Shown in pieces: positions 1-4,998 of a DNA stretch of 6,095 bases. The translations under genes were made by a program, and so were the position numbers. The stretch's first letter is position 1; the number at the start of each line of letters is the position of its first letter. Source of the stretch: Hyphomicrobiales bacterium (GTDB lineage Bacteria; Pseudomonadota; Alphaproteobacteria; Rhizobiales; Aestuariivirgaceae); the NCBI GenBank assembly GCA_020029455.1, contig JAIBJH010000164.1, positions 1 through 6,095 on the forward strand, written 5' to 3'. Below the pieces are notes generated by a model. That model worked only from the letters and a program-made list of their open reading frames with translations, had not been told where the DNA came from and made no database searches.

Positions 1-146
1 ATGGCGCGTGGGGTGACCCAACGCATTTTCTACCGCGACTCTAAACAAAGTCGCAACCGCGATGGAAAACCCCACGCGTTTCCCTTTTCTACCCCTCCAT
101 CCGGAGTTGCCGGGTGAACAAGGGAAGAGTCATGTCCAGATTTCTG
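1..146. other. Left-edge stretch with no convincing gene; nested inverted repeat
   Basis: No coding region is supported here. A reading frame open at the left edge runs to a stop at 115-117, but its 38 residues resemble nothing I recognise and it has no visible ribosome site. What stands out is structure: a 10-base perfect inverted repeat (CGCGTGGGGT at 5-14 against ACCCCACGCG at 69-78) encloses a second stem (GCGACT at 35-40 against AGTCGC at 49-54, 8-base loop). It lies downstream of the channel gene, which ends at 147 on the minus strand, so it could be a 3' untranslated structure of that transcript or a leader or small RNA of an off-window gene. No U-tract marks it as a standard terminator. 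Confidence 0.4.
5..78. repeat. Nested inverted repeat (10-bp outer stem, 6-bp inner stem)
   Basis: Outer arms 5-14 and 69-78 are perfect reverse complements. Inner arms 35-40 and 49-54 are also perfect, with an AT-rich 8-base loop. The two stems nest without conflict, as expected of a folded RNA or cruciform. I do not recognise a known RNA family. Confidence 0.45.
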
Positions 147-593
147 TCAGCGCTCCAGCCAGTCGTGCTCGAGGGTGCGGACTTTGCCCATGAGCGAAAA
201 GAGGAAAGCAGTAGACCAGCCGAAGAGAATGAGTCCATTGGCTGCCTCGATGGCGCCGAGCATGCGCCACTCCGAACCCAGCACGATGTCGCCGTAACCG
301 AGGCTGGTGAAACTCACCGTTGAGAAATAAAGCGCAGGCTCGAAGCCTTCGATCGCACCCAGCCCTAAGAAGAGCAACGCATAGGCCCAGATCTCAAGCG
401 TGTGCAGGAAGACGATGCCCAGCACCGCGGCGAGCAGAAACAAGCCGTGGCGCAGGTTGGCCGAGAGATGCGCCACGCGATAGCCATGGAAGCTTACCAG
501 CCGCAGGAGCAGCACGATGCCGAAGAAATGGATCACCACGGTGAAGGCCATCATGGCGGTGGCGATGGCGAGGTTAAGGACAAGGCCGTGCAT
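147..593 (-). CDS. Small potassium-channel-like membrane protein (Ion_trans_2 type)
   Basis: Inner-membrane protein of 148 residues, probably forming a tetrameric cation (K+) pore. Hydrophobic segments lie near residues 4-32, 50-80 and 111-135. Between the last two is a pore loop with selectivity-filter sequence TSLGYGD at residues 96-102, followed by an outer-vestibule stretch. This matches the minimal pore module (helix, P-loop, helix) of bacterial two-pore-helix channels with one extra N-terminal membrane helix. No ligand-binding (RCK or cyclic-nucleotide) domain follows; the protein ends shortly after the last helix with a charged tail. I chose the ATG at 593, directly before the first membrane helix. 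An ATG at 674 in the same frame would add 27 non-hydrophobic residues and start inside the intergenic hairpin. No good Shine-Dalgarno is visible, so the start is uncertain. The gene follows the ABM-like gene on the same strand after a 94-base gap. Confidence 0.85.
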   Translation of the reverse strand: MHGLVLNLAIATAMMAFTVVIHFFGIVLLLRLVSFHGYRVAHLSANLRHGLFLLAAVLGIVFLHTLEIWAYALLFLGLGAIEGFEPALYFSTVSFTSLGYGDIVLGSEWRMLGAIEAANGLILFGWSTAFLFSLMGKVRTLEHDWLER

Positions 594-647
594 GGCCAAA
601 GGTTGCCGGGATTTCGAGTCGATGCAAGCTGTTGCCGCCCCACCCCC

Positions 648-660
648 GTTGCTGTGCAAC
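648..660. repeat. Short hairpin GTTGC-TGT-GCAAC
   Basis: A perfect 5-bp inverted repeat with a 3-base loop (648-652 against 656-660), just beside the larger hairpin at 664-683. Together with the C-run at 638-647, which can partly pair with the G-rich arm at 675-683 (one mismatch), it allows alternative foldings of the intergenic RNA. Confidence 0.35.
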
Positions 661-663
661 GTG

Positions 664-683
664 CCCCTCCCCAAGGGGAGGGG
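664..683. repeat. Perfect C-rich/G-rich hairpin between two minus-strand genes
   Basis: CCCCTCCCC (664-672) and GGGGAGGGG (675-683) form a perfect 9-bp inverted repeat with a 2-base loop. It lies 4 bases past the stop of the ABM-like gene and upstream of the channel gene. Palindromes of this C-rich/G-rich sort are, from memory, dispersed in intergenic regions of many alphaproteobacteria, so this is most likely a REP-like element. It lacks a U-tract on either strand, so it is not a classical terminator, although so strong a stem could weaken transcription or protect the upstream mRNA end. Confidence 0.55.
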
Positions 684-687
684 TGAA

Positions 688-984
688 CTAGGCTCTCACA
701 ATCACCTCGCCGCCCACGGCCTGGGCGGCTTCCGGCAACTGGTCGGCGAGGCGCTTCTTCACGAAGGCCCTGGCGGCATCATTCGAGGCGAGGGCTGAAT
801 CCCAATTGTCGAAGACGCTCACGGCGGTGAGGATGTTGCCGCTTTCGGGCGAGGCGCAATCGATGAGATAGTAGTCCTTGAAACCCGGATTCTTGCGCAG
901 TTCGGGCAGGAATTCCGCCTCCACCCGGCGCTTCACTTCGCTCACGGATTTGACGTTGTGATATTTGCGAACACTGATGAACAT
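688..984 (-). CDS. Small ABM-like protein (dimeric alpha-beta barrel fold)
   Basis: A 98-residue cytoplasmic protein with the layout of the antibiotic-biosynthesis-monooxygenase-like (dimeric alpha-beta barrel) superfamily: a first strand (residues 2-8), a helix with a charged face around 14-29, the PGF turn at 33-35 leading into strand DYYLID, a strand around 50-58, a helix around 61-77, and a closing strand EVIV. Such proteins are usually homodimers; some are monooxygenases or haem degraders, but many have no known reaction and I see no catalytic signature. The start at 984 is decided by a strong ribosome site GGAGGA (994-989) ending 4 bases upstream. An in-frame extension to 1236 would run through the promoter region and into the divergent gene, so I reject it. 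It is transcribed divergently from the DUF4432 gene. Confidence 0.8.
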   Translation of the reverse strand: MFISVRKYHNVKSVSEVKRRVEAEFLPELRKNPGFKDYYLIDCASPESGNILTAVSVFDNWDSALASNDAARAFVKKRLADQLPEAAQAVGGEVIVRA

Positions 985-1105
985 GGTGTCCTCCGATAAC
1001 GCGTGACAGCCTACATCTTTCCACCCGCGCGCGAAACTGCAGCGCCTTCCCTCTCCTGCCGCGCTGTGCCACAAATGCCGTTTCATATTTCCACCGGGAG
1101 CACTC
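985..1105. promoter_or_regulatory. Divergent intergenic region (ABM-like / DUF4432)
   Basis: These 121 bases separate two genes read outward, so both promoters should lie here. A weak -10-like CATATT for the plus strand is seen at 1084-1089, but I find no convincing -35 partner. The plus-strand ribosome site GGGAG (1096-1100) sits 5 bases before the ATG at 1106. No clear operator palindrome was recognised. Confidence 0.5.
989..994 (-). promoter_or_regulatory. Shine-Dalgarno GGAGGA fixing the ABM-like start
   Basis: The minus-strand sequence GGAGGA lies 4 bases before the ATG at 984. It rules in the short 98-residue product over longer in-frame readings. Confidence 0.75.
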
Positions 1106-2182
1106 ATGGCTATTCGCGTCGACCTTTCCTCCGTCAACTTTGGCGAGAAGGAGCGCCTGCTCGCGCAAGGCGGGGGCTTTGTGGTTTCGGCCTTCAAATA
1201 TGACAGCGGCATTGCAGCACTTCGCGTGAAGTCCAAGCGGGGCGAAATCGTGGTGTTGCCGTTTCGTGGTCATCAAATCTGGTCTTGCGTCTTCGATGGC
1301 CGCAACCTCACGATGAAGTCCATGTTCCGCGAGCCGGTGGTGACGGAGCGCTATCTCGAAACCTACGGCTCGTTCTTTATTCATTGCGGGGCCACGGGCA
1401 TGGGCGCGCCCGGCCCGACCGACCGCCATCCTCTGCACGGCGAACTGCCGCTTGCGCCCTTCCAGAGGGGCTGGATCGAGATCGATGAGGTGAAGGGCAC
1501 ATGTGCGATTGCCGGCACCTATGAGCACACGGTCGCCTTCTCGCATCACTATCTCGCCACATCGACCTATGTGATGGGCGCGGATTCGACGCTGCTCGAT
1601 GCCTCGCTGCAGGTGGACAATCTCAAGAAGACGGCGATGGATCTGATGTATCTGGCGCACGCCAATTTCCGGCCCATCGACAATGGCGAATTCATCTATT
1701 CCGCGCCCTACACGCCCGAGGCGGTGCGTGTGCGGAAGTCGATCCCCGCCCACATCACGCCGAAACCCGGCTACCGGGAATTTCTCGAGGAGCTGGCGAA
1801 GAACCCCAAGCTTCATCATGTGCTGAAGCCCGGCCTCGCCTTTGATCCGGAAGCCGCCATGATGATCGACATGAAGGCGGGCAAGGACGGTTTTGCCCAT
1901 GCGCTGTTCCGGCGGCCCGACGGCACGGCGGATTACATGCGTTACAGCCCCTCGCAATGCGGGCAATGCTGCCGCTGGATCTGCCGCACGCCGGACCAGG
2001 ATGCCATGGCGGTGGCATTCCCCTCAACCTCCGGCCTTGAAGGCTACACGGCGGAGAAAGCAAAAGGCCTTGTGGTCAATGTCGATGGCGGCAAGAACTG
2101 GCGTGTCGATATGCGGCTTGGTGCGCTCTCGAAGGAGGAGACCACCGCCGTGGTCAAGGAGATCGAAAAGATCAACGGATGA
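1106..2182 (+). CDS. DUF4432-family protein, galactose-mutarotase-like fold
   Basis: A 358-residue cytoplasmic protein (no signal peptide) that I place in the DUF4432 family, whose beta-sandwich fold resembles aldose 1-epimerase. Supporting motifs are RGHQIWS at residues 54-60, the HGELP segment at 111-115 (candidate sugar-ring His), YLAHANF at 182-188, and RTPDQDAM at 294-301, which corresponds to the late acidic motif of mutarotase-like proteins. Family members are presumed to bind or interconvert a sugar or polyol, but the substrate cannot be read here. Odd: a compact cysteine cluster, C285, C288, C289 and C293, just before that motif, unusual for a cytoplasmic sugar-binding fold. The start at 1106 has GGGAG 5 bases upstream. 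Its stop overlaps the start of the first cyclotransferase gene by 4 bases (ATGA), so the two are probably co-translated. Confidence 0.8.
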   Translation: MAIRVDLSSVNFGEKERLLAQGGGFVVSAFKYDSGIAALRVKSKRGEIVVLPFRGHQIWSCVFDGRNLTMKSMFREPVVTERYLETYGSFFIHCGATGMGAPGPTDRHPLHGELPLAPFQRGWIEIDEVKGTCAIAGTYEHTVAFSHHYLATSTYVMGADSTLLDASLQVDNLKKTAMDLMYLAHANFRPIDNGEFIYSAPYTPEAVRVRKSIPAHITPKPGYREFLEELAKNPKLHHVLKPGLAFDPEAAMMIDMKAGKDGFAHALFRRPDGTADYMRYSPSQCGQCCRWICRTPDQDAMAVAFPSTSGLEGYTAEKAKGLVVNVDGGKNWRVDMRLGALSKEETTAVVKEIEKING

Positions 2183-2877
2183 GTGGCGCGCTTTCCATGC
2201 GGCTGACACGAGAACTGGTGGCGCTATGCCACAGAGACGTGGAGGGCGACTCTTACATCGACGAGCGCGATTATTTTGTCGAGGCGGATTATGAGCGCGC
2301 TGTCGACCGGTTGCTCAACGCCAGGCCCGAAGATGCGTTCTGGCTCTTCGCTTACGGTTCACTGATGTGGAAGCCGGAAATCGAGTCTCTCGAAGCCATC
2401 CGTGGAGTGGCCCGGGGTTGGCATCGCGCCTTTTCCCTGAAGATTGAACATTACAGGGCAACGCCCGAACAGCCCGGCTTCATGATGTGCCTCGATCCGG
2501 GTGGCCACTGTGAAGGAATGCTCTTGCGTCTCGATGAAACAAAGCTCCGCTCCCAGCTCCATGCCCTCCTTTTCCGTGAAGTCGGCAACGATGCACAACT
2601 CGAGGCCGTGCGGTGGGTCGATGTGGATCATGCGGGCGGTGCGCGGAGCGCGCTGACATTCTTTGCCGGGCCAACGCAACTCGACTACTACCGAGCGGGC
2701 CGCTCCCTGACCGAGGTGGCGCATGGACTGGCACGGGCCTGCGGCCACTGGGGTTCCGGCGCCGACTATCTGCACAACACTATTTCGCATCTGGACCAAC
2801 TCGGCATTCATGACGAAGGCCTGTGGCAGTTGCAGGACCTTGTGGCACAGGAGATCGAGGCGCTTTATGGCGACTAG
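2179..2877 (+). CDS. ChaC-type gamma-glutamylcyclotransferase, copy 1
   Basis: A 232-residue cytoplasmic enzyme of the ChaC branch of gamma-glutamylcyclotransferases, which cleave glutathione (or related gamma-glutamyl peptides) to 5-oxoproline and the remaining peptide. Evidence: the substrate-binding loop motif YGSLMW at residues 59-64 preceded by WLFA, the GWHRAFS segment at 80-86, RATPEQPG at 93-100 with the following strand, and the FRE segment ending at E134. By alignment from memory with human ChaC2 (catalytic E83 in FRE), E134 is the likely general acid/base. The C-terminal GSGADYL and GIHDEGLW segments are typical of bacterial ChaC. The first ~50 residues form an N-terminal extension, as in E. 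coli ChaC. Translation probably couples to the upstream DUF4432 gene through the ATGA overlap; its own AAGGAG at 2156-2161 is 17 bases away. The specific substrate is unproven. Confidence 0.88.
   Translation: MSGALSMRLTRELVALCHRDVEGDSYIDERDYFVEADYERAVDRLLNARPEDAFWLFAYGSLMWKPEIESLEAIRGVARGWHRAFSLKIEHYRATPEQPGFMMCLDPGGHCEGMLLRLDETKLRSQLHALLFREVGNDAQLEAVRWVDVDHAGGARSALTFFAGPTQLDYYRAGRSLTEVAHGLARACGHWGSGADYLHNTISHLDQLGIHDEGLWQLQDLVAQEIEALYGD
2195..2223 (+). repeat. 29-base direct repeat, copy 1 (second copy 2906-2934)
   Basis: These 29 bases are identical to 2906-2934 and encode the shared MRLTRELVA segment of both cyclotransferases. A second identical block of 24 bases (2475-2498 and 3186-3209) encodes GFMMCLD. 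The repeats are remnants of the gene duplication and possible sites for homologous recombination (spacing 711 bases). Confidence 0.85.
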
Positions 2878-2879
2878 AT

Positions 2880-2883
2880 GGAG
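2880..2883 (+). promoter_or_regulatory. Ribosome site GGAG deciding the second cyclotransferase start
   Basis: GGAG lies 6 bases before the ATG at 2890 and straddles the alternative ATG at 2878, which immediately follows the previous stop codon (TAGATG) and has no site of its own at proper distance. Starting at 2890 also makes the protein align with its paralogue from the first residue, with no gap. Confidence 0.65.
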
Positions 2884-2889
2884 CAACAT

Positions 2890-3603
2890 ATGAATGCGGG
2901 CCGTGCCATGCGGCTGACACGAGAACTGGTGGCGATGTGCCACCGGGAAGTCCAAGACGCGGGGCCAATTCCCAACATCGTGCCGCTCCGCGATGAGGAT
3001 TTCCGGCCCGCAGCGCTGCAGATTCTGGAAGGGCGCGGCGAGGGACCTGTTTGGCTTTTTGCCTATGGCTCACTGATCTGGAAGCCGGAAGTTCCGCACG
3101 ACGAGTTGAAACGCGCCACGGCGAAAGGTTGGCACAGGGCCTTCTCCATGCGCATCTTGCGTTATCGCGCCACGTTAGAGCAGCACGGCTTCATGATGTG
3201 CCTCGATCCCGGAGGTCAATGCGAGGGTGTGGTGCTGCGGCTCCCTGAAGAGGGCATTGCCGACCTGATGGAAAAATTGCTGCGCCGCGAAGTTAGCCGC
3301 CGCGCCGGGCTGGAGGCGGTGCGCTGGATTGATGTTGAGGGTGCCGAGGGCCCGCTCAAGGCTTTGGCCTTCTATGCGGGGCCCAAGGAACTGGACAGTT
3401 ATGTGGCGGGCCGGCCGCTGACCGAAGTGGCCCATGGCCTGTCGCGGGCGTGTGGCCATTGGGGTTCGGGCGCGGATTATCTCTACAACACCGTGTCACA
3501 TCTTGAGCAGCTCGGCATCCATGACGAGGGCTTGTGGGCATTGCAGGAACTCGTTGCCGCAGAGATCGAGGCGCTTCATGGCCTTTCCGCAAGAAGCGGC
3601 TGA
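2890..3603 (+). CDS. ChaC-type gamma-glutamylcyclotransferase, copy 2
   Basis: A second ChaC-type enzyme, 237 residues from the preferred ATG at 2890 (241 if read from 2878). It carries YGSLIW at residues 59-64, GWHRAFS at 80-86, the RRE segment ending at the presumed catalytic E134, and GSGADYL and GIHDEGLW near the C terminus. It aligns with copy 1 without any gap over 232 residues, with 141 identities by hand count. Identity is very high from about residue 160 onward but nearly absent in residues 21-50 and 121-130, so the two may differ in partner or substrate. It runs 5 residues past the end of copy 1, and that tail lies in the 28-base tail-to-tail overlap with the cytochrome gene. It is the last gene of the plus-strand operon; no terminator follows. 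Confidence 0.87.
   Translation: MNAGRAMRLTRELVAMCHREVQDAGPIPNIVPLRDEDFRPAALQILEGRGEGPVWLFAYGSLIWKPEVPHDELKRATAKGWHRAFSMRILRYRATLEQHGFMMCLDPGGQCEGVVLRLPEEGIADLMEKLLRREVSRRAGLEAVRWIDVEGAEGPLKALAFYAGPKELDSYVAGRPLTEVAHGLSRACGHWGSGADYLYNTVSHLEQLGIHDEGLWALQELVAAEIEALHGLSARSG
2906..2934 (+). repeat. 29-base direct repeat, copy 2
   Basis: Identical to 2195-2223; encodes the conserved MRLTRELVA segment in the second cyclotransferase. Confidence 0.85.
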
Positions 3604-3944
3604 GAGCCTGGTATATTTTCGCTCTTGAGCTTGCCGGCGGGAGCAAGGCTCATGATGAAGCTCGCCAGGGCATGGGCCTGTTCGGGTGTCATCTGCCAGT
3701 TGGGCATGAGGGGATGCTCGGTGGCGACGCCTTCATTGAGGGAATCTTCCAGATCCACGAGGTCATAGCGCAGGGCAATGTCGCGGAAGGGTGGGGCATC
3801 GGCGATGGTGCTTGCATCATCCGTTCCGATGGCGTGGCATGAGGTGCAGTTCTTCTGTGCCAGCGCCTTGCCGAGGGCGACCGCCGCGTCATCGGCGGCG
3901 GCTGGCGTTGCGAGGAGAAGTAGCAAAAGGATCGCGAATTTCAT
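3576..3944 (-). CDS. Exported monohaem cytochrome c, downstream paralogue
   Basis: A 122-residue precursor of a periplasmic class-I-type cytochrome c. A Sec signal peptide (K2, leucine run 6-11, A-rich cleavage region near A17) precedes a single haem-attachment motif CTSCH (C33, C36, H37). M80 in HPLMP is the likely sixth haem ligand, and APPFR at 50-54 is shared with its neighbour. It presumably carries electrons between periplasmic or membrane partners; which ones cannot be read here. Residues 101-122 form a polar, proline-containing tail absent from the paralogue. The start at 3944 has GAGGG 6 bases upstream and overlaps the stop of the other cytochrome gene by 4 bases, so the two are almost certainly one transcript. 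Its 3' end overlaps the second cyclotransferase gene by 28 bases in the opposite orientation. Confidence 0.9.
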   Translation of the reverse strand: MKFAILLLLLLATPAAADDAAVALGKALAQKNCTSCHAIGTDDASTIADAPPFRDIALRYDLVDLEDSLNEGVATEHPLMPNWQMTPEQAHALASFIMSLAPAGKLKSENIPGSQPLLAERP

Positions 3945-4261
3945 GGCGTGCCCTCAAGCGTCAGCAGATAGCTTTCGATGGCCGCCACATCTTCAGGCGC
4001 AAAGACAAATTCCGGCATGTCGGGATGGCCGGTGACGAGGCCTTCTGCAAGTGCTTCCTCCAGTGACTTCGCGCCGTAGATTTTCATGACCTCGCGGAAG
4101 GGTGGCGCTTCGTCATGGGGGCTTTCGCCCGTCAGGCCAATGGCATGGCAGCGGCTGCAATTGGCAGCGAGCAGGGCGCGGCCTTTCTCAGCCGAGGGTG
4201 ACAAATCGGCGGCCAAGCTTGCGCTGGCCGAAAGCAGAACGAAGACAACAGCCCATTTCAT
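3941..4261 (-). CDS. Exported monohaem cytochrome c, upstream paralogue
   Basis: A 106-residue precursor with a signal peptide (residues 1 to about 17), one haem motif CSRCH (C35, C38, H39), the APPFR segment at 52-56 and a candidate axial Met M82 in HPDMP. Over 79 positions it aligns with its downstream neighbour without a gap, with 32 identities (about 41 percent, hand count), with all ligands in register, so the two are an old tandem duplication. An in-frame stop lies just upstream, so ATG 4261 is the only sensible start. No Shine-Dalgarno precedes it (AAACTTGTCCC before ATG). A TTGA-N6-TCAA box is centred 41.5 bases upstream, suggesting oxygen- or redox-dependent transcription and perhaps a leaderless message. 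Exported electron carrier; partner unknown. Confidence 0.9.
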   Translation of the reverse strand: MKWAVVFVLLSASASLAADLSPSAEKGRALLAANCSRCHAIGLTGESPHDEAPPFREVMKIYGAKSLEEALAEGLVTGHPDMPEFVFAPEDVAAIESYLLTLEGTP

Positions 4262-4320
4262 GGGACAAGTTTGTCATTACCGGGCTGGTGCGGCCTTGAT
4301 GCAGGTCAAGTGCCACACAG
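4262..4320 (-). promoter_or_regulatory. Intergenic promoter region of the cytochrome pair
   Basis: The 59 bases between the hydrolase stop and the first cytochrome hold the FNR/FixK-type box and a short palindrome GACAA-GT-TTGTC (4264-4275) directly before the start codon. There is no U-tract terminator, so read-through from the hydrolase operon is possible in addition to the local promoter. Confidence 0.5.
4296..4309 (-). promoter_or_regulatory. FNR/FixK-type box TTGA-N6-TCAA upstream of the cytochrome pair
   Basis: The sequence TTGATGCAGGTCAA has the exact TTGA-N6-TCAA dyad bound by alphaproteobacterial FNR/FixK-type regulators. It lies between the dienelactone hydrolase stop (4321) and the cytochrome start (4261). 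FNR-type proteins acting at class II promoters bind about 41.5 bases before the transcription start; that spacing here points to the A of the start codon. A weak -10-like CAAACT (minus strand, 4273-4268) fits that start. An alternative -10-like GGTAAT (4281-4276) would start a few bases earlier. The dyad is seen directly; regulation is inferred. Confidence 0.65.
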
Positions 4321-4995
4321 TTATGCTGAGAGGTGCTTCTCCCAGAATTTGAGCATGCGGCCCCAGGCGAGTTCCGCCGCGGTGCGGTCATGAACCGTGC
4401 GCTGCTCATTCATGAAGGCATGTTCGGCGTCATAGCGATAGATGCTGCCCTTGACGCCTGCCTTCTTCAACGTGGCCTCCAGCGCGTTGACGACCTCCGG
4501 CGTGCACCAGTCATCCTTGTTGGCAAAGTGGCAGTCGAAGGGAATGCCAATCATTGCAGGGTCGGCGGCTTCTTTCGGCGGAATGCCATAGAAGCAGCAG
4601 GCTGCAGAAATTTCCTTCACGCGCACGGCACCCAAAATGGTGACAGCGCCGCCGAGGCAGAAGCCGGTGAGGCCCACTTTGGAGCCGCTCTTGCCGAGAT
4701 ACTGCGCCGCGCCCTTGACGATATTGTCGGTGGCATCGAGAAAATCGAGGGATGACATTTCCCGGTCGGCCTTGGCTGCATCGTGATAGTCCACCGTAAC
4801 GCCCTCATAGAGGTCGGGCGCCAGCGCCTCATAGCCAGCGCGGGCCAGCCGGTCGCAGATGCCTCTGATCTGCTCTTGCAGGCCCCACCATTCCTGAATG
4901 ACGACAATTCCGGGCGCATGATCGCGGCCCGCCTTGGCGAGATAACCGTTGGTGTCCTTGCCGTCGGCCCGTTTGAAGCTGATCGATGTTCCCAT
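4321..4995 (-). CDS. Dienelactone-hydrolase-family alpha/beta hydrolase
   Basis: A 224-residue cytoplasmic alpha/beta hydrolase of the dienelactone hydrolase family. The catalytic triad is visible: nucleophile C113 in GFCLGG (111-116), acid D161 in the KDDW segment, and H192 in AEHAF. Compared with the textbook dienelactone hydrolase (C123, D171, H202 from memory), all three are shifted by the same ten positions, and E35 in QEWWG matches the conserved Glu that interacts with the nucleophile. The reference enzyme opens the lactone ring of dienelactone in chlorocatechol breakdown, but no catechol-pathway gene is nearby, so the natural ester or lactone substrate is open. The start at 4995 lies 3 bases after the stop of the metallo-beta-lactamase-fold gene, with AGGGG within that gene's last codons about 9 bases upstream, so the two genes form one operon. 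Confidence 0.9.
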   Translation of the reverse strand: MGTSISFKRADGKDTNGYLAKAGRDHAPGIVVIQEWWGLQEQIRGICDRLARAGYEALAPDLYEGVTVDYHDAAKADREMSSLDFLDATDNIVKGAAQYLGKSGSKVGLTGFCLGGAVTILGAVRVKEISAACCFYGIPPKEAADPAMIGIPFDCHFANKDDWCTPEVVNALEATLKKAGVKGSIYRYDAEHAFMNEQRTVHDRTAAELAWGRMLKFWEKHLSA

Positions 4996-4998
4996 GCA

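Noticed and set aside
1..117. Frame open at the left edge as the 3' end of a gene
   Set aside because: Only 38 codons are visible, with no recognisable motif, and they overlap the structured inverted repeat.
594..674. Longer channel start at 674
   Set aside because: The added 27 residues are not hydrophobic or conserved-looking, and the start would lie inside the intergenic hairpin.
664..683. Hairpin as a Rho-independent terminator
   Set aside because: The stem is strong but neither strand has a following U-run.
985..1236. N-terminal extension of the ABM-like protein up to 1236
   Set aside because: It would cross the divergent promoter region and the start of the DUF4432 gene, while GGAGGA directly before ATG 984 gives a family-sized protein.
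779..1966. Long minus-strand open frame of 395 codons
   Set aside because: It is antisense to the DUF4432 gene, whose frame has recognisable motifs, a ribosome site and operon coupling. The antisense product is rich in Arg and His without motifs, as expected of a shadow frame in GC-rich DNA.
1106..3603. DUF4432 plus two cyclotransferases as a defence or toxin system
   Set aside because: All three look like housekeeping small-molecule enzymes; no nuclease, nucleotide-sensing, toxin or mobile gene is nearby.
4264..4275. GACAA-GT-TTGTC palindrome as an operator
   Set aside because: Five-base arms are too short to call confidently; it may occur by chance beside the start codon.
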